From Portunus trituberculatus (Eukaryota; Arthropoda; Malacostraca; Decapoda; Portunidae): DNA of 64,000 nt. Location of the stretch: the NCBI RefSeq assembly GCF_017591435.1, contig NC_059300.1, forward strand, positions 23,037,890 through 23,101,889, written 5' to 3'. Both the position numbers and the translations under genes were made by a program. Under the pieces are notes generated by a model that ran no database searches, was not told the origin of the DNA, and saw nothing but the letters and a program-made list of their open reading frames with translations. Every line of letters starts with the position of its first letter. Position 1 is the stretch's first letter. This document shows, one piece after another, positions 14,549 to 62,462 of the stretch.

Positions 14549-14628
<80 letters not shown>
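14412..14628. repeat. Inverted Tigger ends flanking TA tracts
   Basis: AGGGTCCAAGTTTTTTAAGT..CAACAGTA at 14412-14440 is followed by TA repeats (14445-14527). Then comes its inverted partner CTGTTGAACCTAAAAACTTG..GACCCT at 14527-14552, followed by a second TA tract (14554-14628). The two terminal repeats face each other across the TA tract, so they are ends of two pogo/Tigger-type elements, or one element with its interior replaced by TA repeats. Confidence 0.65.
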
Positions 14629-14634
<6 letters not shown>

Positions 14635-16020
14635 GCCAATCAACTTAAAAACTTCCGGTTACTGTAGTGTAATATTACGCGAACCAGTAATCTACTCTTT
14701 TACTGTCTGAAAAATGGGCAGGGAGAAAATAAATGTACAGCAATGCAGGTTAACACCTCACATGCTTTGAAAATGAAAGATTAATGGATCTAATGTTTGC
14801 ATTGCTGTCATAGGGTAAGGTTGACCCGACAATTGCTTATTGCCCCGTCTCATAAAACGGTTGTGTTTGCTTGAATTATAGTGTTATACTGTGGCGCTGT
14901 ACAATGCCTGGGAAATATACGAGCCATGATGACATTGTTCGAGTGACAGAGTTGGATAAGAATGGGAATGTAAATCAAGAAATAAGGCTGTGTAACTAGT
15001 GTAAATGAAAAGACAGTGAATGTGTTGATGAGGGAATGGCATGAGGAGGGATGTGAAAATGTCCCTTACCACAAACATGGTGGTGGACCAGCCCACAAAG
15101 TTTCCAACAACACTTTACGTAGAATCAAGAGAGAATTATGCATTAATCCTCAACTTACAACAAAATAACTAAAGGGAAAAATCTACATTTGCTAAAAAAC
15201 GTATCTGTTCATATGATACAGCGAGTGATAAGGGACAGACTGCACTACCGGAGAGTGAAGGTGCACACTAAGCCCCATGTTAATGAAACACAGCGGAAGA
15301 GGAAACATGACCTTGCCAAGAATCACAAAGATTGGGACCTAGTGGATTGGAGGAAGGTCCTCTGGACTGACAAGGGTACCTTCTCAATCAGTGATACCAG
15401 AGGAACTAGAGTGTGGTGTCCACCTGGCATGTCAGCATGTGACCCATACTACACACTGACTGTGTGAAGCACCCTCCCTACCTCATGGTTTGGAGTACAT
15501 TTGGTTATGGAGGCTTGGCTGGCCTTGTCTTCCTGCCTAAAGGCCAGGCAGTGGATAGTAAGGTCTACCTGAACATCTTCAGTGATAATCAGGCAGATTG
15601 CTCTACCACTACTGGCACCGAGATCCTTCAGCAGGATAATGCTCCATGTCACATGGCAAAAATAGTCAAAGACTGGCTCTGTAATAGCAAAGTAGATTTA
15701 ATTCCGGATTGGCCAGCACAAAGTCCAGATATATCTCCGACTGAGAATCTTTGGGGAATAGTAAAGGCAAAACTGCAAGAACACACATATAGACCATCAC
15801 AAAGCTTGAGGAGACTCTTCGGAAGGTATGGTAAAAATTCCCCATTCAGCTACTGAAAACCTGGCTGACACAGTACCTGGTAGGCTTAAGATGATCTTAA
15901 AGATGAATGGCTAGCCAATCAACAAATAAATGAGTCACCGGTATTTACTAAATTTTACTTATCCATCATTACATACCTGCGAATGTGTGTTTACATGCAG
16001 TTCTAAAGTTGATTGGTGCT

Positions 16021-16025
<5 letters not shown>
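14627..16025 (+). mobile_element. Tc1-like transposon inserted in a TA microsatellite
   Basis: Imperfect terminal inverted repeats: TAGTTAGTGCCAATCAACTT at 14627-14646 and its counterpart AAAGTTGATTGGTGCTGACTA at 16005-16025. TA repeats lie on both sides, consistent with the TA target rule of Tc1/mariner. The interior is a transposase pseudogene. Total length about 1.4 kb is normal for Tc1-like elements. Confidence 0.85.
14903..15910 (+). pseudogene. Tc1-like transposase, frameshifted, DD35E spacing
   Basis: The frame begins MPGKYTSHDDIVRVTEL at 14903, with stops near 14995. A DNA-binding segment reaches 15240. Catalytic blocks: VLWTDKGTFS (first Asp, near 15365), LQQDNAPCHMA (second Asp, near 15632) and SPTENLWG (Glu, near 15742). 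I count 35 residues between the second Asp and the Glu, where classical Tc1 has 34. A frameshift near 15460 and another near 15830 separate the blocks; the C-terminal part ENLADTVPGRLKMILKMNG ends at TAG 15911-15913. Dead copy. Confidence 0.85.

Positions 16026-16100
<75 letters not shown>
16026..16100. repeat. (TA)n tract at the right edge of the Tc1 element
   Basis: About 37 TA units directly after the Tc1 terminal repeat. Together with 14554-14628 it forms the microsatellite into which the element inserted, or which grew from its TA duplication. Confidence 0.9.
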
Positions 16101-16103
<3 letters not shown>

Positions 16104-17353
16104 CTATTTTAGATTGCTGCAGAGTTGCTTTCCTATGACAGGTATAAAACATTTCTCTCAATCTTTAGTAGGAACCAATACAAGCATTAATCAGCTTTCA
16201 TAGAAAACATTGAACTTGCAGGATCCTGAGTGCATTGGATGCAAACATTAGCATTATTGCAACTTGACAAAGTAACAGACTTTATTTACAGTACAGTAAT
16301 TAACAAAAATCTTTTATTCCTAGTATGTGGATTTCATACAAGTAAGAATGAGAATTGAGAATAAACAATCTGCTGAGGAATGGGTAAAGTAGTACTACCA
16401 GTGATTCAGCAACTCTTTAACTTGATAAAAATATATATATATAGTATAATACAAATCTGTATAAGGAGAAATACAAGTTAGTTAACATGTGCCTGTGTAT
16501 GTGATAAAAACAGTGTTGCATTTAATATTCCTATTTAAATATTACACCTTCCTGGAGAGAAAAAATAAATAAATGAATAAAAAATCTACAGATGATAATT
16601 ACATGCTAGTGATACACTGATCTTCAGATGTTTGTATACAAACAAAACAGTTTACCAGTATCATAGTGCAAAGAAGTACCGAAATAATCTTACTATGTAC
16701 TAATGTTAAACTGTTCCCATGTTATTTATCATCACATTTGTGATGAGTCTGGAGTAACATAGGAAAATCTTAAAATATTACACAAAATGGAAGTTCTTAG
16801 CTAGTTTTCAAACCCTATATTTCAAATTCATATATTTGATGGTGCAGTATTGCATAAACCACTAAGCATATAACATCATACCAAAAATGCAGAATGCATC
16901 CATGTGGTAACTTTTTATAAACTGTTCTTCCTACAACGATGTTCCCACAATGGGAACCCACAACATGTTGCTTAATTTTAGTACACAACTTTCAAATGTG
17001 TTAGAAGATGAACTTGTGGATCACATGACAATGTAACCTTACCTATCAGGCAGGAGATGGAAGGCTGAAGTTTTAAGTTGGCACAATATTTCTACATATG
17101 TATATGCTTGCTTTTAAACATGTATATACATATTCTTGATTATAACTGCTACTACTTTGATTTAATATTTTAATGAAGCATGTAGCAACAACACCTAAAG
17201 ACTACAAACTGTAGCAACTCTTCATCACTCAAGCACATTGACACCATCCAGAATACTTCTACTTTTAAGTCTAAAAATGTAAAATCAAACATTTCCATGT
17301 GAAATTTGAATCTGTATCTTTAGACTATAAGGATTACTATAACAGTTGATTCA

Positions 17354-17439
<86 letters not shown>

Positions 17440-17754
17440 TATATATATATATATATAAAAAAAAAAAAAAAATTAAAGTTTGAATTCTTTAGGAAGTATC
17501 TAATATTTTGTGGATTAACTTAACACATGAACTCTAATGACCAATACCCATATCAACTGTCAAGCTGGAGACGGCTGCAGTAATATCCAAATACAATTGT
17601 TTCAAATAATTCCACATGGTTCTGAATTCTGCAGAATTCTAAGAGTTTATGGAGCATAAAAGTACTTTAACATATTTATTTAGGTTTGTACCATTTCACA
17701 CAACACATTGAATTGTGATGCTTTACCAACATTGCATAAATATTCAGAATATAC
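16101..17754 (-). other. FAM136A 3' flank, probable 3' UTR and downstream DNA
   Basis: AT-rich DNA after the FAM136A stop codon on the minus strand. Minus-strand AATAAA signals lie at 17680-17675 and again near 16286 and 16317, so the 3' UTR could be about 0.1 kb or up to 1.5 kb. A TA tract with CA interruption lies at 17357-17456, followed by an A tract. No other gene is recognised. Confidence 0.5.
17675..17680 (-). terminator. Candidate FAM136A polyadenylation signal AATAAA
   Basis: The minus strand reads AATAAA 75 bases after the stop codon. It is the first canonical hexamer downstream of the stop. AATAAA is common in AT-rich DNA, so the real cleavage site may be elsewhere. Confidence 0.4.
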
Positions 17755-55073
<37,319 letters not shown>

Positions 55074-55899
55074 GGTACCGGTCAGCGTGTGCGGCTCAGC
55101 TGGCGCCTGCCTGGTGATGGGAACACTCGCATACACTGCACTCTTTCGGCTCGCAGCGAGTTTGCTTTCTTATTCCTTATAATGATATATAAGAAGAGTT
55201 AATGGAATGAAACTCGTTAACAAAAAAGCACTCTAGTTACGTGTATATTTTCAAACTACTTTGTATAAACAAAATATAACCGAATGTGTATGATTTGGCA
55301 ACAACAATTTAATTCCCAGTATCACTGTCAACTTGTCAAGGAATAACCGAATAAGCAAACGTGATCATTGTATCCAATGAGCCTTGAGACTCTTCCTATC
55401 CACAGTACCTAAGCTTCCTTGTTTGCATCCCTAGATAACACCAAGCATTGTACGTAGTTATTTCCAAATTAGACACCTAGCAGCGCTAGAATTTTTAATT
55501 GTCTCAGAGTTCCTGGGCAAAGGGGTGACTCAGCTAATCTGGAAATCGATGTGTAGAAAAAAGTACAACATGAATTGTTGCACATGTGCATTTAAAATTA
55601 AAAGCATAATTCAATGTTATTATTCTAACTTGCTGGTGTATGAAAAGTCTTTGTTAATGGAATTATAAGATAAAGTTAAAAAACAGACTATCATTTTTAT
55701 TTAAGTAGGTATGAGCACTAAAAATAAAATAATGCCAATTTCGGTTTCTGCATTTTATTTGAGAGTGTTAAAAAATATGGATATCACTGTCACGTCCTAT
55801 ATATAAAGCTAATCAGTGAAATAAAAAAAACAATCAGCACCGCTGGCGGACGTACGACGCACTAAACTTCGCCCCGTTGAGACTGGTGAAGACTGGTAA
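55074..55899. other. FAM136A 5' flank
   Basis: Upstream DNA of FAM136A on the minus strand, containing the 5' UTR and presumably the promoter. GC-richer near the start codon, AT-rich beyond 55160. No other gene seen. Confidence 0.5.
55185..55192 (-). promoter_or_regulatory. Possible TATA element upstream of FAM136A
   Basis: The minus strand reads TTATATAT about 112 bases upstream of the start codon, with moderately GC-rich DNA between (55080-55165). The spacing would allow a short 5' UTR of roughly 80 bases. Weak evidence: many housekeeping promoters lack TATA, and the area is AT-rich. Confidence 0.22.
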
Positions 55900-56277
55900 A
55901 GGCGGTGTCACGCGAGGACTTTTTCCGTCGTTTTACAGAAAAACGACAATATTTTGGCTGCGGCCTGTCACACACAAACGGTGTTTCGTCGTCACTTCCC
56001 GACAATGCAAACAAACATGGAGGCCACGCTGCGGCAAAGATGGGCTGCTCTGAACGTAATACTGTGTATTAAGGCGGTGTCACACTAGCACTTTTTCCGT
56101 CGATTAATGCGATTTCCGTCGATTTTTCAACGTTCCGCATGAACTTATCGCATGAATTTGTCAGACGATAGGGATCGTTTCCGTCTGCAAATTTTCCGCC
56201 TATGTTTACATACCAAGACCAAGACCACAAGACTTGCCGCGTCTCCTCAACCTGCTTCTACGTGCATTGGTTCTACC
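55900..56277 (+). mobile_element. Two tandem PIF/Harbinger left ends
   Basis: AGGCGGTGTCACGCGAGGAC at 55900 follows TAA, and AGGCGGTGTCACACTAGCAC at 56072 follows TTA. Both continue with ACTTTTTCCGTCG. The first unit includes GACAATGCAAACAAACATGG; the second runs to about 56277, where the BS-like copy starts. No right ends found. Confidence 0.65.
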
Positions 56278-58880
56278 ACTAACCATCCTGGTGAACTAGC
56301 CTTCAACTTTGCTATACTCCATGACCTAGAGCAACTGGTGCAACACCGTACTTGTATTCCTGATCGTCTTGGAGATATGCCCAACATTCTTGATCTTTCC
56401 TTATCTATAATCCTTCTGCTTATGCTGTTACCCGATCTTCTCCCATCACAATCAGAAATCTGTATCTTGTCCTATCTCTACAGTCCTCCTCAGGATGTGT
56501 CCCTAGTGGTCACGCGGATTAAGGCGCAGCATTCTGCCACGATGGTGGTAGATTGCGGGGCATCGATTCGAACCCCACTAATGACATCTAGCAGCTATAT
56601 GGCCTTTGTTGCCTAGCACCAGGACAAATTACTTCATTGGAGGGGCGCTCCTTTGTGATGACTTAAATTGAGGATTATTTAATCCTTTTAATCCCTCCTC
56701 AGGATCCCCCACAAAGCGGAGGTGCCTCCGGCGTTTTGCCTCAGCCAGCTGGGAGGGACCTGAGGAGGTATTATGCTGATTTTACCTAGAATGATTACTA
56801 ATTCCGTGTCAGAGACTCATCTCTGTGTGCTGAGCACATAATAGAGGTGAAGGTGTCTGGCATGGTGGCCTACATTTTTTTCATTCTTTTTTTCAACCTA
56901 AACTTTCTAAACCTAAGTAGGTTTAACACAGCCTGTTCTCGTGCTATACATGATAGAGAGCCCACAAAAGGTACTTCAGTCTTCCAGCACCTAAATCTCA
57001 TGCACTTTATATTTCTGCCCGGAATCATTCCAAGTATGTTCTTCAACTTCCCAAACAATCTTTCATAAATAGAAAATGTCAAAACCTTTCAAACTCCAAC
57101 TCCCTTTGAGACTTCTGGCATCTTCACAAAAACATCTTCAATAACTTTACTGCTTCATCTTTCACTCCTTTATTTCATCCTGATGGCACAACTGCTATCA
57201 CATCTGTCTCTAAAGCTGAACCCTTCTCTCAAACCTTTTCTAACATCACCTTGGATGATTTTGAGCTTGTCCTTCCCTTTCCTCTTCCCTCTGACTATTT
57301 CATGCATACAGGTAAAGTTCTTCGTAATGATGTTTTCCATGCCCTCGCTGGCCTTAGTAAACCCTCGGAAGGCATATGGACCTGATGGGGTCCCTCCTAT
57401 TGTTCTCAAAAACTGCTTCCGTGCTTGCATCTTGCCTGGCCAAACTCTTTTAACCATGTGTATCGACTTCTATCTTTCCTTCTTGCTGGATGTTTGCCTA
57501 CATTCAGCCTGTTTCTTAAAAAGATGACATTTCTTGTTTATAACAAGTTTTTGAATCTATCCTTAATAGGAAGATTATCAAATATCTGTCACTTCACAAT
57601 CTTCTCTCTGATCGTCAGTATGGCTTCCGTCAAGGTCACTCTACTGGTGATCTTCTGGCTTTCCTTACTGAGTCTTGGTCATCCTCTTGTAGAGATTTCA
57701 CTGAAACTTTTGCTGTTGTTCTAGACATATCAAAAGCTTTTGATAAAGTCTAGCATAATATTTTTATTTCAAAACTGCCCTCCTCCGGTTTCTATCCTTT
57801 TCTCTGCAACATTATCTCAAGCTTCCTTTTCGACCGTTCTATTGTAGCCGTGGTAGACGGCCACTGTTCATCTAAATCTATAAACAGTGCTGCTCCTCAA
57901 GGTTCTGTCCTGTCACCCATTCTCTTCCTATTATTCATTAATAATCTTCTTAACCAAAACTTCTTTCCCTATCCACTCCTACGCTGATGATACCACCCTA
58001 CATCTTTCCACGTCCTTTCAGAGACGACCAACCCTTCAGGAAGTCAACAGATCACGCAGGGACGCCACAGAACGCCTGACTTCTGATCTTTCTAAGATTT
58101 CTGATTGGGGCAGAGAAAATCTAGTAGTTTTCAATGCCTCAAAAACTCAATTCCTCCATCTATCAACTCGACACAACCTTCCAGACAACAATCCCCTCTT
58201 CTTCAATGACACTCAACTGTCTCCTCTTCCAATGAATATCCTCGGTCTGTCCTTTACTCATAATCTAAACTGAAATTTCACATATCATCTCTTACTAAAA
58301 CATGTGCTTCTTTGAAGATAGGCGTTCTGAGGCATCTCCGCCAATTTTTCTCGCCCCTCCAACTGCTAACTCTGTACAAGGGCCTTACCCATTCTTGTAT
58401 GGAGTACTCTTCGCATATCATGGGGGTTGCACTCAAACAGTTTTGTTAGATAACGTGGAATCAAAAGCTCTTCGTCTCATCAACTCATCTCCTCTGACTG
58501 ACTGTCTTCAGCCTCTTTCTCACTGCCGGAACGTTGCATCTCCTGCCTTCTTTTATCGCTATTTTCATGCTAACTATTCTACTGATCTTGCTAACTGCAT
58601 GCTTCCACTCCTCCTGCGGCCTCGCTGCACAAGACTTTTTTTTCATCTCATCTCTATTCTGTCCAACTCTCTAATAGAAGAGTTAACCAGTACTCTCAAT
58701 CATTCATACATTTCTCTGGTAAACTCTGGAACTCCCTGCCTGCTTCTGTATTTCCTTCTTCCAACAACTTGAATTCTTTTAAGAGGGAGGTTTCAAGACA
58801 TTTGTCCCTGCATTTTGGATAACTCATATGGGGCTTTTTAAAAAAATTTTGTTGCCTTTGGCCAGTTTCCCCCCCTGCAT
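56278..58880 (+). mobile_element. BS-like LINE copy 2, degraded, SINE-interrupted
   Basis: Starts in the endonuclease (HPGELAFNFAILHDLEQLVQ), continues through RT (KAYGPDGVPPIVLKN near 57370, QGSVLSP-like block near 57900, YADDTTLHLSTSFQRRPTLQ near 57985) to the C-terminus near 58790 and an A-rich tail near 58880. Multiple frameshifts, including one just before YADD. A SINE-D lies at 56497-56693. Confidence 0.9.
56497..56693 (+). mobile_element. SINE-D with exact 12-bp target duplication
   Basis: 197 bp, flanked by CCTCCTCAGGAT at 56485-56496 and 56694-56705. The head has tRNA-like boxes (CTAGTGGTCACGCGGATTAA and TCGATTCGAACCCC). The tail is a TTTTAATC-type repeat. It interrupts the endonuclease-RT region of BS-like copy 2; the intact order is seen in copy 1 near 2215. 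Confidence 0.87.
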
Positions 58881-59170
58881 AAAAAAAAGAAAAAAAATCA
58901 TAGCAAAATTTAGAGAAAACACGATCGAATCTGTGCCACAGTCAGTAAAAATTTAGTACATTGTACATATACTGAGAGGATTTAGTTCAGTGTACGTATA
59001 GCATTGCTTTTAGGGCTCAATGCAGGCTGGCTGTTATTGATTATATTAGTTAAGTTCATAATGTTTATGGAGCATTATCTGCTCTCTCTCTCTCTCTCTC
59101 TCTCTCTCTAAGATTATTCCACTTCATTACGAACAATAGTTGCGGTTACAATAGTTAAATAAATCAGTTA

Positions 59171-59202
59171 TCATGAAACGTATACGTGTATACGTTTCAT
59201 GA
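59171..59202. repeat. Perfect 32-bp palindrome
   Basis: TCATGAAACGTATAC at 59171-59185 and its exact reverse complement at 59188-59202, with GT in the centre. Confidence 0.92.
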
Positions 59203-59435
59203 CCCTCGTCACAGTTTTTCGTCTTTACGTCGGCTTACATCAACTGTAACAGTTTTTTCCTTCTTTTAAGACAAAGACGCATTTTACCGATGCTATTTTT
59301 TTTTCTTAATTAATTCACACTCCATTCTGTCACCTACTTTCCCGAAAGAAAAGTGGACAACATAGCTTTTATGGTAGTATTGGAGAGTAACAGTGAATCT
59401 AGAAAAAATTGATATATAATTTAATTTGGTAAGTC

Positions 59436-59873
59436 ACCGCCGCAATGTTGCATCTTTATCTGTCTTCTACCGCTGTTTTCATGCTGTCTGCTCTTCTGAA
59501 CTTGCTAACTGCATGCCTTCCCCCCTCCTGCGGCCTCGCTGCACAAGACTCTCTACTTCTTCTCATCCCTATTCTGTCCATCTTCCTAATGCAAGAGTTA
59601 ACCAGTATCTTCACTCCTTCATTCCCTACACTGGTAAACTCTGGAACTCTCTACCTGTGTCTGTATTTCCACCTGCCTATGACTTAAACTCTTTCAAAAG
59701 AGGAGTGTCAAGACACCTCTTACGTTAACTGGACCCTCCTTTTAGATTTTTTTTGTTTTTTCTCTTTCTCCTTTCTTGTTAACAGGGCCTGGCAACCAGC
59801 GGGATTTTTTTTTTTCCAACACTTTGTTTGCCCTTGGCCAGTGCCCTTGTAATGTAAAAAAAAAAAAAAAAAA
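59436..59873 (+). mobile_element. BS-like LINE 3' fragment with intact C-terminal frame
   Basis: Starts inside the ORF and reads without a break for about 95 codons (RRNVASLSVFYRCFHAVCSS start, NSFKRGVSRHLLR end, TAA near 59726), then the 3' UTR with CCCTTGGCCAGTGCCC and an 18-base A tail. It is better preserved than the longer copies, so probably a recent, heavily 5'-truncated insertion. Confidence 0.9.
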
Positions 59874-59987
59874 GTATGTTTTAATTCTGGGTGTTTTGAG
59901 GCATTTTCTTATTCAAATTATTTTCATTTTAACATATTTGGAATAATACATAGTTTTTGCATCCACCAAATTCACGCTTATCGTGAG

Positions 59988-60207
59988 GCCGCCGTTGTAC
60001 AGTGGAACCGTGCGTGCTTTGGGGTCCGAGGGGGAGATCCAAGCGCACGGGTTCAAATCCTGTCCACGGTCCGAGTGTAGGTTGGGCTTCCTCACTTGGG
60101 GCAACTGTTTCCTAGCGGGTGGGCTTTGAGATAAGAGGTACCCCAAAAAGTATCCCCTTTAGCCCATAAATTCCCGTGAAAAGCCCACATGGTAAAAAAA
60201 AAAAAAA
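59988..60207 (+). mobile_element. tRNA-derived SINE-C copy 2
   Basis: Head GCCGCCGTTGTACAGTGGAA and B box GGGTTCAAATCCTG, body as in 34020-34226 (TAGGTTGGGCTTCCTCACTT, CCTAGCGGGTGGGCTTTGAG), 14-base A tail. About 220 bp. Confidence 0.87.
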
Positions 60208-60549
60208 GTCTACGAAGGACGCTCTTGACGCAATTTCATGCACGGCTAAAAAGTTGAGAAATATCACTCACCCTCTTACCATTGTCTGCTCTTTTGTGTC
60301 TGCTTTACCTGTACTATTTTTTTTTTTTTTTTTGTAACGAGTAAATTTGTTCATCACCAGTTATGAAGCTTGAATGATTTGGGCTGTTAAAAGTAAGCGA
60401 AGTTGCTTATCCCATTGATCTATGTAAAATTTGAATGATTATCCACATTTACAGGAGCAGCTTGGAAAAGAAGTCGCTGGCAGGAATAAGTGATCACAGG
60501 TCTTCATACTTCATGAAGGAAACCTGAAGCAAAATCTTCAGTAGAACAG

Positions 60550-61264
<715 letters not shown>

Positions 61265-61568
61265 TTGCATTTCTGTAAATCAAACATGAACTAATGATAT
61301 ACACAAAGGCATACTAAGTGACCCTTTATTGTTTGTTTAGACTAAAAACTTTCTAGGATAAAATAACATTTCAATAAATAGAAGCGTCTCCCACAGTGCA
61401 CCGTAGATGTGGCTAGGAGGAACCACCCGGCAAGCTTGACTATTCTAGAAGATGTTCATTACGTAATTGTTGAGACTCTGCAAGGTCGTGGCTCTGTGGG
61501 ATGTGATTAGTAGAATGAAACATTATCAAGAGTGATAATAACGAGAGTAATAACTTCACTAAAAATAC

Positions 61569-61602
61569 CATCCTCAGACATATCAAAAGATGTCTGAGGA
61601 TG
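61569..61602. repeat. 13-bp perfect hairpin with 8-base loop
   Basis: CATCCTCAGACAT at 61569-61581 and its reverse complement at 61590-61602, loop ATCAAAAG. It lies 48 bp downstream of a Reeler exon on the minus strand, in its intron. Confidence 0.85.
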
Positions 61603-61649
61603 TTATCATTGATACATATCATTGCAATAATAACATTAACATAACTTAC

Positions 61650-61738
61650 TGAAAAACATAATTGCCGTTGTTAAAATCTTGCCACATCAGCGTGATAGAA
61701 CTCTTGGAGGATGGGTTCGTGTGCGTCACGGCGACGTC
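61650..61738 (-). CDS. Reeler gene, downstream exon
   Basis: 89 bp. Acceptor TATTGGCAG ends at 61739; donor GTAAGT begins at 61649. It encodes DVAVTHTNPSSKSSITLMWQ..NYVF and leaves two bases (CA) for the next exon. That exon was not found between here and 55900. Confidence 0.78.
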
Positions 61739-62114
61739 CTGCCAATACAAAGAAATTAACATAATTTGCGTATTTTTTTAAATTGACAAACAAACCACCA
61801 CATATCAAACTGTTAACTCAATCTTCCACGCGACAAAATCTCTGAAGCACTGCCATGTTATCACCGCTACCCCTTCTGCACGATCACAACCACCATTACT
61901 TAGTTATATAATCTTACCGTCACGTTCTTGCAAGATAGTGTTTTAAATTTAACGTTGCTTTCTTCCGCAATGAAGTTCCCGAGATTTTCTTCACCAGGTG
62001 TGGTAGCTCGTACCACGAAGCCCAAGAAGGAGTTGCCCTTCAGGGTCACTGGAACAGAGATCTGTGTGTGAATGGCAGCTGAGAAGGGATGGTTGTGTTG
62101 CTTTAAGATGATTA
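61650..62114 (-). CDS. Reeler-domain protein, partial gene (two exons)
   Basis: Two exons joined at phase 0 give one Reeler (reelin-type, PF02014-like) domain: SVPVTLKGNSFLGFVVRATT then LSCKNVT from the first, and DVAVTHTNPSSKSSITLMWQ from the second. The G..F.GF...A, C, AVTHT and K..I...W pattern is the domain signature. Reeler domains occur in secreted or membrane proteins such as insect defence proteins (noduler/Hdd11 type), SCO-spondin and ferric-chelate reductase 1-like proteins; which type this is cannot be told. Signal peptide, first cysteines and C-terminal part are not seen. A BS-like LINE lies upstream (62463-64000), probably in an intron. Confidence 0.78.
61918..62114 (-). CDS. Reeler gene, upstream exon
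   Basis: 197 bp. Acceptor TTTTTTTTTCAG ends at 62115; donor GTAAGA begins at 61917. The exon starts with two bases of a codon and ends at a codon border. It encodes about 65 residues including NSFLGFVVRATTPGEENLG and LSCKNVT. Confidence 0.78.
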
Positions 62115-62462
62115 CTGAAAAAAAAAGGTTCGAAAAATAATGACCATGGGTACTGCATACAGTGTGAGTATACCCACCATCACCACCACCACCACTGCAT
62201 GCCATTCACAAGTTGAGGGTTGATCATAAGTTTCGAAGACTCGGCTGAATGGTGGAAAAGGTTCGTTATTGCCTGTATGGTTCATTCAGTTACAAAGTCC
62301 AACATAGCTGAGCTAAGATGGCAGAGACACTGCTGTACGTCAGTGCCGCGGCAAGATTATGAGTAAATGTGCTCAATAAAGGAAAATAAAAAGATCTTAG
62401 AAAAATAATTTCTTACACCTGATTCTGAGATTAGAATGGAAAAGGAAATGTATTCATATGAT

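Noticed and set aside
60490..60540. Another candidate Reeler exon on minus (TTTTGCTTCAG acceptor).
   Set aside because: It gives a stop after three residues in the required phase.
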